Shown: one piece after another, positions 16,952 to 26,046 of the stretch
How the letters are laid out: each line of letters starts with the position of its first letter
Numbering within the stretch: the stretch's first letter is position 1
Source: Brumimicrobium salinarum
GTDB lineage: Bacteria; Bacteroidota; Bacteroidia; Flavobacteriales_D; Crocinitomicaceae
Assembly: GCF_002844555.1 (NCBI RefSeq)
Contig: NZ_PJNI01000021.1
Coordinates: 1-40,693 of the forward strand
Length of the DNA stretch: 40,693 bases
Direction: 5' to 3'
Program-made: the position numbers and the translations under genes
Notes under the pieces: generated by a model
What the model saw: the letters and a program-made list of their open reading frames with translations, nothing else
What the model was told of the DNA's origin: nothing
The model's database searches: none

Positions 16952-18282
16952 AAAACATCAAAGAACGTGATGGATTAAACGCGTATCTTGAAGTTTTTGA
17001 AGCATCTGCTACAAAACAAGCCATTGCAATTGATGAAAAACGCAAAGCAGGAAAAGCAGGTCGTTTGGCTGGAATGGTTATTGGCATAAAAGACAATATA
17101 TGTTACAAAAACCATAAAGTTTCAGCTGCTTCTAAAATATTAGAGGGATTTGAGTCTGTATTTTCCGCTACTGCAATTGAGCGTTTGATAGCAGAGGATG
17201 CTATTATTGTTGGTAGATTAAATTGTGATGAATTCGCAATGGGAAGTTCAAATGAGAACTCAGCGTATGGAAGTGTTAAAAATGCGCTCAATGAAGATTA
17301 TGTTCCTGGAGGTTCATCGGGCGGAAGTGCTACAGCAGTTGCTGGAAATTTATGCACAGTTGCGTTGGGTAGTGACACTGGTGGTTCTATACGTCAACCC
17401 GCATCCTACACAGGAACAATTGGTTTTAAACCTACCTACGGAAGAATTAGTCGATATGGATTAATCGCTTATGCTTCTTCTTTCGATCAAATTGGCCCCG
17501 TAGCCAACGACATTAAAGACATCGCTTTGGTTACGGAAATAATGGCGGGAAAAGACGAATATGACAGTACTGTTTCCTCAAAGGAAGTGCCATCCTTGAC
17601 ACCACAACCTTTAAAGAGTAAATTAAAAATAGCCTACATTAAAGAAACGTTAGACACAGACGGAATTGATCCCGAAATTAAAGCCAGAACTGAACAATTG
17701 GTAAATTGTTTACGCGCTGATGGTCATGATCTCATTCCCGTTTCTTTCTCTTACATCGAACAAATTGTGCCTACATATTATGTTCTCACAACAGCAGAAG
17801 CTTCTTCAAACCTCTCAAGATTTGATGGTGTTCACTTTGGCTACCGAAGTAAAGCAGCAAAAGGAGTTGAAGAAACTTACGTTAAATCTAGATCAGAAGG
17901 ATTCGGAGAGGAAGTAAAACGTAGAATAATGGCCGGAACATTTGTTTTATCACAAGGCTACTATGATGCATATTACACAAAAGCTCAAAAAGTGAGACGT
18001 TTGATTCAAGACCGTACTCTTGAGATTTTAAATCAACATGACTGTATTTTACTACCGACTACTCCCTCAACAGCATTTGAATTAAACGCAGTGAAAGACC
18101 CTATTAATATGTATCTTCAAGATATTTATACGGTTCAAGCGAATCTCTCTGGAAACCCAGCTATTTCTTTACCATTAGGCAAACATAGCAACGGAATGCC
18201 TTTTGGCTTACAATTAATTGGAAAACACTTTGGCGAAAAAGAATTGATAGATATCTCTGCTTATTTAATGGAATTTTGTTAA
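16873..18282 (+). CDS. gatA: Asp-tRNA(Asn)/Glu-tRNA(Gln) amidotransferase subunit A
   Basis: A 469-residue amidase that hydrolyses glutamine and feeds ammonia to GatB for converting Glu-tRNA(Gln) or Asp-tRNA(Asn). The Ser-cisSer-Lys triad is intact: Lys73 (G-I-K-D-N), Ser148 (G-G-S-S-G-G-S) and Ser172 (D-T-G-G-S-I-R-Q-P-A). The amidase signature is uninterrupted and the length fits the family. The start overlaps the tatA frame by 79 bases; the M-Y-R-T-F-T-E-I-K-A start fits the N-terminal helix expected for GatA. The stop overlaps the next start as TAATG, indicating translational coupling. gatB and gatC are not here. Confidence 0.94.
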   Translation: MYRTFTEIKAALKKGRSVQDILNKYLENIKERDGLNAYLEVFEASATKQAIAIDEKRKAGKAGRLAGMVIGIKDNICYKNHKVSAASKILEGFESVFSATAIERLIAEDAIIVGRLNCDEFAMGSSNENSAYGSVKNALNEDYVPGGSSGGSATAVAGNLCTVALGSDTGGSIRQPASYTGTIGFKPTYGRISRYGLIAYASSFDQIGPVANDIKDIALVTEIMAGKDEYDSTVSSKEVPSLTPQPLKSKLKIAYIKETLDTDGIDPEIKARTEQLVNCLRADGHDLIPVSFSYIEQIVPTYYVLTTAEASSNLSRFDGVHFGYRSKAAKGVEETYVKSRSEGFGEEVKRRIMAGTFVLSQGYYDAYYTKAQKVRRLIQDRTLEILNQHDCILLPTTPSTAFELNAVKDPINMYLQDIYTVQANLSGNPAISLPLGKHSNGMPFGLQLIGKHFGEKELIDISAYLMEFC

Positions 18283-19703
18283 TGGAAAAACACGTAAGAA
18301 CAATAGCATTTATTGGACTAATTCTCTTAGGAGCTACTCCGCTATGGGCACAGGAAAATGAAGACAAACCAACGGATAGCACAGAAGTAATTCAACATGA
18401 AAAATTTTTACGGGTTATAGAAAACACATTAGAAGAGTATTATAGAGATTACGCTTCTACAGACCATGAAACAGACTCTATAATTGAGTCACTTGGGTAT
18501 ACCGACAAGGATGTACCCGTTTTTTCTGACTCTATATATTGCATGCGCTTAGATGAAATGAATGAAAAAAGTCCTTTTCATTTGGATTGCAATAGAGATG
18601 TGCTCAGCGTTTTAAAATTCTTCACAAAAAATAGAAGAGGGTTTACCAGCATTGTTCTGGGAAGATCAAAACTTTATTTTAATATGTTTGAAGAAAAATT
18701 GGCAAAACACAATATGCCAATAGAACTTAAATATTTATCCGTAATTGAAAGTGGACTGCGCCCACAAGTAAAATCAAGAGCTGGGGCTTTAGGTTTATGG
18801 CAATTCATGTACAGAACAGGAAAATATTACGGCTTAACACAAAATTCCTATATTGACGAAAGAATGGATCCAGAAATGGCTACCGAAGCTGCATGCTTAT
18901 ATTTAAAAAAGCTACACAGCATGTATAATGATTGGAATATGGCACTTGCTGCCTATAATGCAGGCCCTGGAAATGTAAACAAAGCCATTCGCCGTTCAGG
19001 TGGAAAAATGACATATTGGGAAATTCGTCCCTATTTGCCGAGAGAAACACAAGGATATGTGCCCAACTTTATCGCTATGTCTTATATGCTCACCTATCAT
19101 GCAGCTCATAATGTAAGAGCTAGAGAGGCAAAGTTTCATGATTTTGAAATTGATACGGTTTGCTTAAAAGATGGACTGCACATGGAAGTAATTGATTCGT
19201 TAATCAATTGGTCTGTTGCCGACATAAAAGCACTTAATCCAATTTACAAAACTTCTTACATACCCAAAACAACACCCCCACAATGTATTCAGATTCCAAC
19301 GTCGTATATTGGTGAATGGATTAATTTTGAAGATAGTATTTATCGTTTAGATTCCTTAATTTATGAAACGATTGTAGAGGAAGAGGAAGTTGATCAAACG
19401 GTTACTGTACACTATGTGCGTTCAGGACAAACGCTTGGACACATTGCTGGAAGATATGGAACTAGCGTAAGAAACATCATGAATTGGAACAATTTACGAT
19501 CTACTCGATTAAGTATCGGACAAAGATTAACAATTTACACAAACGGAAAACCCTCAACTAAAAAACAAACCGCAAAGAAAAAAACACCAAAAAGCCTTAC
19601 AAAGAACCAACAACGGGAACACTACATACAATTCGATCTGGTGAAAATTTGTGGGTCATTGCTAAACAACGGGGGATTTCAATTGATGAAATTAAAAAGT
19701 TAA
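18282..19703 (+). CDS. MltD-like lytic transglycosylase with LysM, probably frameshifted near its end
   Basis: A murein lytic transglycosylase: signal peptide (about 1-23, ending A-T-P-L-W-A-Q), SLT domain with I-E-S-G-L (Glu156 the probable catalytic residue), G-A-L-G-L-W-Q-F-M and A-L-A-A-Y-N-A-G-P-G-N-V. A LysM domain lies at about 377-421 (H-Y-V-R-S-G-Q-T-L). The ATG at 18282 overlaps the gatA stop; a TTG six bases upstream is less likely. After a Lys/Thr-rich linker containing a run of seven A (19578-19584), this frame reads 35-40 non-domain residues and stops at 19703, while the -1 frame encodes a second intact LysM ending at 19759. The uninterrupted product is therefore 474 residues; a shifted product would be about 492. 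Confidence 0.85.
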   Translation: MEKHVRTIAFIGLILLGATPLWAQENEDKPTDSTEVIQHEKFLRVIENTLEEYYRDYASTDHETDSIIESLGYTDKDVPVFSDSIYCMRLDEMNEKSPFHLDCNRDVLSVLKFFTKNRRGFTSIVLGRSKLYFNMFEEKLAKHNMPIELKYLSVIESGLRPQVKSRAGALGLWQFMYRTGKYYGLTQNSYIDERMDPEMATEAACLYLKKLHSMYNDWNMALAAYNAGPGNVNKAIRRSGGKMTYWEIRPYLPRETQGYVPNFIAMSYMLTYHAAHNVRAREAKFHDFEIDTVCLKDGLHMEVIDSLINWSVADIKALNPIYKTSYIPKTTPPQCIQIPTSYIGEWINFEDSIYRLDSLIYETIVEEEEVDQTVTVHYVRSGQTLGHIAGRYGTSVRNIMNWNNLRSTRLSIGQRLTIYTNGKPSTKKQTAKKKTPKSLTKNQQREHYIQFDLVKICGSLLNNGGFQLMKLKS

Positions 19704-19759
19704 ATCCAGGCGTAAATTACCGTGATTTGAAAGTAGGTCAGAAAATACGCGTGAAATAA
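19585..19759 (+). pseudogene. Second LysM domain of the transglycosylase, displaced into the -1 frame
   Basis: Translated in the -1 frame relative to the upstream gene, this reads K-E-P-T-T-G-T-L-H-T-I-R-S-G-E-N-L-W, then V-I-A-K-Q-R-G-I-S-I-D-E-I, K-K-L-N-P-G-V-N, and L-K-V-G-Q-K-I-R-V-K before TAA at 19757-19759. This is a canonical LysM domain with no start codon of its own. It must be the C terminus of the 18282 gene, cut off by a one-base indel or reached by slippage at the seven-A run. Confidence 0.8.
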
Positions 19760-19764
19760 AATGA

Positions 19765-19785
19765 TTTCTTTTTAACAAAAAGAAA
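19765..19785. repeat. AT-rich perfect inverted repeat after the transglycosylase gene
   Basis: TTTCTTTTT and AAAAAGAAA (9 bp) flank a 3-base spacer five bases after the displaced stop codon. The stem is weak because it is almost all A-T. It could be a poor terminator or chance. Confidence 0.3.
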
Positions 19786-19819
19786 ATGCATGATAGTTGT
19801 TAGCTTATTTTAAAAAAAA

Positions 19820-20974
19820 ATGATCATGAAATATTATTACTTACTGTTGTTTACAGCATTTATACTCTTTTCTTGCGGCGACTCAACTGAAACGTTAACA
19901 CGCAAAGACAATAAAAAGCAGCAAAGCCTACAAAACAATAATAATGAAATACCAACCGATGATAGACAAATCATAAAGAAAGGCTCAATTTCTCAATATA
20001 CTGGAAAACCAGGAAAACTAATTATTGTAGCTGAAAACACGATATATACTAAAGAACTAAAAGTATTGTTTGATTCTGTCTTTTCAGCTCCAATTAAACC
20101 CTATTATCCCTACACGCCTTACTTTGAAATTGTCCATAGAACACCTACGAAATTTAAACAGTTATCCACAAGACTTAGAAATGTAATTGAAATAGATCTC
20201 AATGAAAAGTATAAAAAGAATCAACCGAAAATGGAAATTCTGGAAGATTACTACGCAAAGACACAGTTATATACGAAATTAAAAGCGCATGACATCAATG
20301 ATGTATACGAATTAATCCAAGAGGAAATCAATTATTTATTTAAAATTTACGAACGACAGGAATGGAAACGAGAATATTATCGTCATGCAAAAAATGAAAA
20401 CAATCATGTAAACCAGAAGTTGGCAAAACAATTTGGCATCAACTTAAAACTACCAGATAATTTAAGGTATGAATCGATAAGTGACGAGTACGCCATTTTG
20501 CTTTTTCCAAATCGGACTCGGAATATGGAGATGAAAACAACAAATTCATCTTATACAGACACGAAAGTTAATTTTATTCAGAGTGGATTAATGATTTGGG
20601 AATATCCTTTTAAAGATGAACGACAACTAAAACCAGAGAATTTAATGATCATGCGTGACACAATTTTAAAATATTACGCAAAACATGAAATTGAAGGCGT
20701 TTATATGGGGACACAAAATCATCCAGCAGTAAAACCTATATACCATAAAATTAAAATTGGTGATATTGAAGGATGGGAATTTAAAGGATTGTTCAAGTTT
20801 ACTGGTGAAGCAGAACCCTCTGGCGGAAGGTTTTGGAGTTTTCACTTTAAACACCCGCACAGAAATACCATTGTTGCACTTAGTGGATATATCGATGCAC
20901 CGCCTACGTTTCCAGCCAACTTCGACATAAACAGAATAAGAGCGATTATATACTCATTAAGTTTTACAGACTAG
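19820..20974 (+). CDS. DUF4837 family lipoprotein
   Basis: A 384-residue predicted lipoprotein (382 if the ATG at 19826 is used). The signal ends F-I-L-F-S-C, lipidated Cys19 (or Cys17). After a low-complexity Asn/Gln/Lys linker (about 28-55) comes a single large domain starting G-K-P-G-K-L-I-I-V and containing the W-E-Y-P-F and H-P-A-V-K-P-I-Y segments and the closing A-L-S-G-Y-I-D-A-P. I recognise this as DUF4837, found in Bacteroidota and without assigned function. It follows the transglycosylase on the same strand with a 60-base gap and probably faces the periplasm or outer membrane. Confidence 0.82.
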   Translation: MIMKYYYLLLFTAFILFSCGDSTETLTRKDNKKQQSLQNNNNEIPTDDRQIIKKGSISQYTGKPGKLIIVAENTIYTKELKVLFDSVFSAPIKPYYPYTPYFEIVHRTPTKFKQLSTRLRNVIEIDLNEKYKKNQPKMEILEDYYAKTQLYTKLKAHDINDVYELIQEEINYLFKIYERQEWKREYYRHAKNENNHVNQKLAKQFGINLKLPDNLRYESISDEYAILLFPNRTRNMEMKTTNSSYTDTKVNFIQSGLMIWEYPFKDERQLKPENLMIMRDTILKYYAKHEIEGVYMGTQNHPAVKPIYHKIKIGDIEGWEFKGLFKFTGEAEPSGGRFWSFHFKHPHRNTIVALSGYIDAPPTFPANFDINRIRAIIYSLSFTD

Positions 20975-21035
20975 AAATTACATTCCATATATTCTTTTGT
21001 CAAAACTAAGAAACGCCCTCTTTAAAAATAAAATA

Positions 21036-21065
21036 TTGTTGTTTAAAATATTTTAACTACATTTG
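21036..21065 (+). promoter_or_regulatory. Bacteroidota-type promoter for rimP-nusA-infB
   Basis: TTG (21036-21038), 19 bases, TACATTTG (21058-21065): a full consensus match. The -7 box is 61 bases before the rimP ATG, leaving a leader of about 50 bases that contains the hairpin at 21095-21120. Confidence 0.62.
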
Positions 21066-21094
21066 CAATGTTTTATAATCAAATTGAATAGAAC

Positions 21095-21120
21095 GAGGGG
21101 ACAACAAGTCCCCTCTTTTT
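21095..21120 (+). terminator. Terminator-like hairpin in the rimP leader (candidate attenuator)
   Basis: A perfect 8-bp stem GAGGGGAC/GTCCCCTC with loop AACAA is followed at once by five T, six bases before the rimP ATG at 21127. Because a promoter lies upstream at 21036-21065, this hairpin would sit inside the operon's own leader. It may be an attenuator, or it may end read-through transcription from the DUF4837 gene if a second promoter exists. Confidence 0.7.
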
Positions 21121-21126
21121 GTAAAT

Positions 21127-21609
21127 ATGCTGAAGAAGAAAGAAATAGAAAAGCTTGCCTTAGAACGGATTGAAGAACTTAATTCCGGTCTTTTTATCGT
21201 TGAAATCTTAATTTCTACAAAAAATGTAATTCAAGTTAAGTTAGACAAAGAAGATGGCAATGTTTCAATTACTGAATGTGTTTCTGTCTCAAGAAATATT
21301 GAACACAATTTAGATAGAGAAAAGCAAGATTTTGAACTACAAGTTTCTTCTGCTGGTTTAGATCAGCCGTTTCGTGTGTTGAAACAATACATAAAAAACA
21401 TAGGACAAGAAGTAAAAGTTCACTTAAAAGAGAAAAATAAAACAATAGAAGGCGTTTTAAAACATGCGGATAAAGAAAAGATTATACTAGAAACATCCAC
21501 AAAAGAACGCTTAGAAGGAAAAAAGAAAAAAGTACTCGTCGTGCAAGAGCATGAATTCAAACACGATGAAATAAAAGAAACAAAAATTATAATATCATTT
21601 AAAAAATGA
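21127..21609 (+). CDS. rimP: Ribosome maturation factor RimP
   Basis: A 160-residue cytoplasmic factor for 30S subunit maturation. The N-terminal alpha/beta domain holds V-Q-V-K-L-D-K-E-D-G-N-V-S-I-T-E-C-V-S-V-S-R and the family motif L-Q-V-S-S-A-G-L-D-Q-P; an SH3-like C-terminal domain follows (about 90-150). Length is normal. It opens the conserved rimP-nusA-infB operon, and nusA starts four bases after its stop. The start codon lies just beyond the leader hairpin, so ribosome loading or transcription may be sensitive to that structure. Confidence 0.93.
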   Translation: MLKKKEIEKLALERIEELNSGLFIVEILISTKNVIQVKLDKEDGNVSITECVSVSRNIEHNLDREKQDFELQVSSAGLDQPFRVLKQYIKNIGQEVKVHLKEKNKTIEGVLKHADKEKIILETSTKERLEGKKKKVLVVQEHEFKHDEIKETKIIISFKK

Positions 21610-21613
21610 ACTC

Positions 21614-22849
21614 ATGAATAGCCTTAATTTAATAGAATCTTTTACAGAATTTAAAGAGTTTAAAAGCATAGACAGGCAAACAATGATGCGTGTTTTAGAA
21701 GACGTATTTCGCTCTATTTTAAAGAAAAAATACGGAACTGACGAGCATTGTGACGTGATCATAAATATTGACAAAGGCGATTTTGAAATCTGGGTAAACA
21801 AAGAAATTGTTCCAGATGGAGAAGTAGAAGATTCAAACACTGAAATAGCATATTCTCAAGCAGTAAAAATTGAACCTGACTTTGAGGTAGGTGAAGAAGT
21901 ATCAGAGGAAATTAAATTTGAAGATTTTGGAAGACGTAATATACTTTCATTGCGTCAAAATTTAATTTCTAGAATTTTAGAATTAGAAAAAGATCAACTT
22001 TATAAGATTTATAAAGACCGAATTGGAGACATCATCACAGGTGAAGTTTACCAAGTATGGAAAAAGGAGATTTTAATTCTAGATGATGAAGGAAACGAAC
22101 TAATTCTCCCAAAATCAGAACAAATACCTTCTGATTATTTCAAAAAAGGAGAACCTGTACGTGCTGTGGTAGCCAAGGTAGATATGAGAAACAGTACGCC
22201 AGTAATTATATTGTCGCGTACTGCTCCAGAATTTTTGGAACGTCTGTTTGAATTGGAAGTACCTGAAGTTTTTGATGGCCTTATTACGATCAAGAAAATT
22301 GTTCGTGTACCTGGTGAACGCGCAAAAGTGGCAGTGGAGTCTTATGACGACCGTATAGACCCAGTTGGAGCCTGTGTAGGTATGAAAGGTTCAAGAATTC
22401 ACGGTATAGTGCGTGAATTGCGTAATGAAAACATTGATGTTATTAATTACACAAACAATGCAGCTTTATACATCCAACGTTCTTTATCGCCTGCACGTAT
22501 TACAAACGTAGAAATTATTGAAGAGGAAGAGCGTGCTGATGTTTTCTTGAAAAACGACCAAGTTTCGCTTGCAATTGGTAAAGGTGGATTTAATATTAAA
22601 TTAGCATCAAGATTAACAGGATACGAAATTGATGTTTATAGAGAAGGCGCTGAAGATGTAGAAGATGTAGATTTAGAAGAATTTGCAGATGAAATAGATA
22701 GCTGGATTATTGATGAATTAAAAGCTATTGGCTGTGATTCTGCAAAATCAGTTTTAGAAATCAAAGTTGAGGAATTAATCAAAAGAACCGATCTTGAAGA
22801 AGAAACGATTCGTGAAGTCTTTAAGATTTTAGAGTCAGAGTTTGAATAG
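21614..22849 (+). CDS. nusA: Transcription termination/antitermination factor NusA
   Basis: A 411-residue RNA polymerase-binding protein. Domains in order: NusA N-terminal domain (about 1-125), S1 (about 133-200, starting G-D-I-I-T-G-E-V), then two KH domains (about 200-345) including D-P-V-G-A-C-V-G-M-K-G-S-R-I and V-S-L-A-I-G-K-G-G-F-N-I-K-L-A. The short acidic tail (about 350-411) contains a helix-hairpin-helix-like stretch; the acidic C-terminal repeats of Escherichia coli NusA are missing, as in many bacteria outside Proteobacteria. In other bacteria NusA takes part in feedback on this operon, so the leader hairpin is of interest. Confidence 0.95.
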   Translation: MNSLNLIESFTEFKEFKSIDRQTMMRVLEDVFRSILKKKYGTDEHCDVIINIDKGDFEIWVNKEIVPDGEVEDSNTEIAYSQAVKIEPDFEVGEEVSEEIKFEDFGRRNILSLRQNLISRILELEKDQLYKIYKDRIGDIITGEVYQVWKKEILILDDEGNELILPKSEQIPSDYFKKGEPVRAVVAKVDMRNSTPVIILSRTAPEFLERLFELEVPEVFDGLITIKKIVRVPGERAKVAVESYDDRIDPVGACVGMKGSRIHGIVRELRNENIDVINYTNNAALYIQRSLSPARITNVEIIEEEERADVFLKNDQVSLAIGKGGFNIKLASRLTGYEIDVYREGAEDVEDVDLEEFADEIDSWIIDELKAIGCDSAKSVLEIKVEELIKRTDLEEETIREVFKILESEFE

Positions 22850-22899
22850 ATTAATTACAAACCTTAACTTAGGCATTTAAATAAAAACAAAAGATTAAT

Positions 22900-22907
22900 A
22901 GGAAGGA
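22900..22907 (+). promoter_or_regulatory. Shine-Dalgarno-like site before infB
   Basis: AGGAAGGA lies 8 bases before the infB ATG. Bacteroidota rarely use Shine-Dalgarno sequences, and most starts in this window have none, so this one stands out and supports the chosen start. Confidence 0.45.
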
Positions 22908-22915
22908 CGTAATAT

Positions 22916-25756
22916 ATGGCCGGTAAAGTAAAAAGATTAAGCAAAGTCGCACGAGAATTAAACGTTGGTATTGCAACGTTGGTTGATTTCTTGAATTCAA
23001 AAGAAATTAACATAGATTCTAATCCAAACACGAAATTGGAACCTGAACACTACGCAATGCTTAGTGAAGAGTTTGCTGATGATCAATCCTTAAAAGAGGA
23101 AGCAAGAAAGAAAGCGATTTCACGAGAGAAAAGAAAGACTGTTTCTCTTAAAACTAAGGAAGAAGAAAGCGTTCCTGTTGATGAAACTCCAGAGGAAGAT
23201 CCTGTTGAACCGATAACGGTTGAAAAGGAACAGGAGGAAGTAACAGCAACTACTGAAACACCTACTCAAGAGGAGGTTCCGGCAGAAGAAAAGATAGAAG
23301 AAAAAGAAGCGGAAGAATCTAAAGAGCCTGAAGCTAAAAAGGAAGAGGAAGAAAAGAAGCCCGAAGATAAAGCTCCGAAAATGATAAAGGAGGAACCAAA
23401 ATCTAAAGTAGAAGGCGGCTCTGGTTTGAATGTTATCGGAAAAATTAATCTTTCGGAAATTGACACACGTACTCGTCCTGACAAGAAGAAGAAAGATAAA
23501 GGCAAGAAAAAAGAGCAGAAACCAGCCGCTAAAAAAACTGCTCCCGTGAAAAAGAAACAGGAAGAGAAAAAGCCTGTTGCTAAAGAAAAAGAGCAGAAAA
23601 AACCGGAAAAAGAACAAAAAGAAGAGAAAAAAGCGGAACTTATTTCTGTTACGAGAAAGAAATTAAGTGGACCTACTGTTGTAGGTAAAATCGATCTTCC
23701 AGAAAAGAAAGAACCGAAGAAAAAAGAACACGAAAATAAAAGGAAACGGAAGCGCATCAAAAAGGTTGATACCAATAAGCCTTCTGGTAATAAAAAAGGT
23801 AATAAAGGACATCATTCAGGTAGAGGCAAGAAGAAAGCTGAACCTAGAAAGGAAATTACCGAAAAAGATATTGAAAAAGAAATTAAGGAAACTTTAGCAC
23901 GCTTATCTGGAGGAGGAAAATCTAAAGGGTCAAAAAATAGACGTGCTAAAAGAGATTCCTATGCAGAAAAACGTGAGAAAGAACTTCAACAAGAAGAAAA
24001 AGAACAGTCAATTTTAAAATTAACTGAGTTCGTTTCTGTTTCTGAGTTGGCTTCCATGATGAACGTTCAATCTACAGAAGTGATTTCTGCATGTATGTCA
24101 CTTGGTATTTTTGCTTCAATCAACCAAAGATTAGACGCGGAGACCATACAAATTGTAGCTGAAGAATTTGGCTTTGAAGCAGAGTTTGTATCTGCTGATG
24201 TACAAGATTCTATTCCAGTGGCTGAAGATAAACCTGAAGACTTAGAAGATCGTCCTCCTATTATTACAGTAATGGGACATGTGGATCACGGTAAAACTTC
24301 TTTACTCGATTATATTCGTAAAGCAAAAATTGCTGACGGTGAAGCCGGGGGAATTACACAGCATATTGGTGCTTACTCAGTAGATGTGGATGGAAAACGT
24401 TTAACTTTTCTAGATACACCTGGTCACGAGGCCTTTACTGCGATGAGAGCGCGTGGTGCACAAGTAACAGATGTAGCCATAATTATTGTTGCTGCTGATG
24501 ATGACGTGATGCCACAAACAAAAGAAGCTATATCTCACGCACAAGCTGCTGGTGTACCTATGGTTTTTGCAATCAATAAAATTGACAAACCTGGTGCAAA
24601 CCCAGATAAAATTAAAGAACAGCTTTCTACCATGAACCTTCTAGTTGAAGAATGGGGTGGTAAATATCAAGCGCAAGAAATTTCTGCAAAACATGGTAAA
24701 AACATTGATGAATTACTTGAAAAAGTAATGTTGGAAGCGGATTTACTCGAACTGAAAGCAAACCCTAATAAAAACGCAATTGGTACTGTTTTAGAATCTT
24801 CTCTTGACAAAGGAAAAGGTTATGTTACCAATATGTTAGTTGAAGGTGGTACGCTAAAAGTCGGTGATATTATTCTGGCGGGTAAACATACAGGAAGAGT
24901 GCGTGCCATGTTGAATGAAAAAGGAAGAAATATGAAGGCTGTTCCGCCATCATCACCTGTTTCAATCATCGGAATCAATGGTGCTCCAAGTGCTGGAGAC
25001 AAATTTTATGTCATGGACGATGAACGTGAAGCACGAAATATTGCAACACGTCGTGAACAATTATACAGAGAACAAGGGCTAAGAACTCAAAAGCACATTA
25101 CGCTGGATGAAATCGGTAGAAGATTAGCCATTGGAGACTTTAAAGAACTTAACATCATTGTAAAAGGTGACGTTGATGGATCTATTGAAGCGCTGTCTGA
25201 TTCTTTACTCAAGTTATCAACAGAAGAAATACAAGTCAACATCGTTCATAAAGCAGTTGGTGCAATAACAGAGGCAGACGTAAACTTAGCTTCAGCTTCA
25301 GATGCGATTATTATTGGTTTCCAAGTGAGACCTACAGTAACCGCTAAGAAATTAGCAGACGATGAACAAATCGATATTCGACTTTATTCTGTTATATACA
25401 AAGCAATTGAAGAATTGAAATCTGCGATGGAAGGAATGTTATCGCCAGATATTCAAGAAGAAATTGTTGGTACTGCTGAAGTGCGTGAAACATTTAACAT
25501 AACGAAAGTGGGTACAATTGCAGGTTGTTATGTTACTTCTGGATACATACAACGTAATTCAAATATTCGACTTATACGTGACGGAATAGTAATCCATGAA
25601 GGAAAGCTAGGATCTTTAAAAAGATTTAAAGACGACGTAAAAGAAGTGAAAAACAATTACGAATGTGGTTTAAATATCGATAAATTTAATGATATTAAAG
25701 AAGGAGATATTGTTGAAGCTTACGAAGAAAAAGAAGTTGCAAGAAAATTAAAATAA
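22916..25756 (+). CDS. infB: Translation initiation factor IF-2
   Basis: A 946-residue GTPase that places initiator tRNA on the ribosome. An IF2N domain (about 1-50) is followed by a very long Lys/Glu/Pro-rich unstructured linker (about 60-355), a second IF2N-like segment ([12 protein letters not shown], about 375-420), then the G domain with G1 G-H-V-D-H-G-K-T near 453-460, D-T-P-G-H and N-K-I-D. Domains II, III and C2 complete the protein. The linker contains the repeat-like phrases V-I-G-K-I-N-L and V-V-G-K-I-D-L. Long open frames on the opposite strand across this linker are composition artefacts. An efficient terminator follows at 25781. Confidence 0.96.
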   Translation: MAGKVKRLSKVARELNVGIATLVDFLNSKEINIDSNPNTKLEPEHYAMLSEEFADDQSLKEEARKKAISREKRKTVSLKTKEEESVPVDETPEEDPVEPITVEKEQEEVTATTETPTQEEVPAEEKIEEKEAEESKEPEAKKEEEEKKPEDKAPKMIKEEPKSKVEGGSGLNVIGKINLSEIDTRTRPDKKKKDKGKKKEQKPAAKKTAPVKKKQEEKKPVAKEKEQKKPEKEQKEEKKAELISVTRKKLSGPTVVGKIDLPEKKEPKKKEHENKRKRKRIKKVDTNKPSGNKKGNKGHHSGRGKKKAEPRKEITEKDIEKEIKETLARLSGGGKSKGSKNRRAKRDSYAEKREKELQQEEKEQSILKLTEFVSVSELASMMNVQSTEVISACMSLGIFASINQRLDAETIQIVAEEFGFEAEFVSADVQDSIPVAEDKPEDLEDRPPIITVMGHVDHGKTSLLDYIRKAKIADGEAGGITQHIGAYSVDVDGKRLTFLDTPGHEAFTAMRARGAQVTDVAIIIVAADDDVMPQTKEAISHAQAAGVPMVFAINKIDKPGANPDKIKEQLSTMNLLVEEWGGKYQAQEISAKHGKNIDELLEKVMLEADLLELKANPNKNAIGTVLESSLDKGKGYVTNMLVEGGTLKVGDIILAGKHTGRVRAMLNEKGRNMKAVPPSSPVSIIGINGAPSAGDKFYVMDDEREARNIATRREQLYREQGLRTQKHITLDEIGRRLAIGDFKELNIIVKGDVDGSIEALSDSLLKLSTEEIQVNIVHKAVGAITEADVNLASASDAIIIGFQVRPTVTAKKLADDEQIDIRLYSVIYKAIEELKSAMEGMLSPDIQEEIVGTAEVRETFNITKVGTIAGCYVTSGYIQRNSNIRLIRDGIVIHEGKLGSLKRFKDDVKEVKNNYECGLNIDKFNDIKEGDIVEAYEEKEVARKLK

Positions 25757-25780
25757 GTTTTTCTAAATATTGATACAACA

Positions 25781-25820
25781 GGGAGGTTACTGAAATTAAA
25801 ATAAGTAATCTCCCTTTTTT
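25781..25820 (+). terminator. Intrinsic terminator of rimP-nusA-infB
   Basis: GGGAGGTTAC (25781-25790) pairs with GTAATCTCCC (25805-25814), ten pairs with one G-T, 14-base loop, followed by six T. It lies 25 bases after the infB stop. Confidence 0.9.
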
Positions 25821-25993
25821 AATTAATACAAGGATTTAACCTCACTAAAATATTTACACTTCTCCCAAGTCCACCTATATGAACAACTGCATTACAATCT
25901 ATTGGGCAAATCGAAATAAACTTCCAAGGTCAATAACAAAAGAAGTTAATAATCCAGTGAAACGGCCTCCTGAAAATTGATTTTCTAATCCCA

Positions 25994-26024
25994 TTTGAAT
26001 AAAGATTTGTTTTTCGTAAGTTTG
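25994..26024 (+). promoter_or_regulatory. Bacteroidota-type promoter for the lipoprotein/TPR pair
   Basis: TTTG (25994-25997), 19 bases, TAAGTTTG (26017-26024): an ideal match, with the ATG at 26047. The preceding bases (25821-25993) hold no gene I can recognise. Confidence 0.65.
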
Positions 26025-26046
26025 ATTATAATAAACAATCAGATAT

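Noticed and set aside
23120-23775. Two long minus-strand open frames rich in Phe, Leu and Ser
   Set aside because: They lie opposite the Lys/Glu-rich linker of IF-2; AAG/GAA codons read backwards give stop-poor Phe/Leu/Ser sequence. No start context or family similarity.
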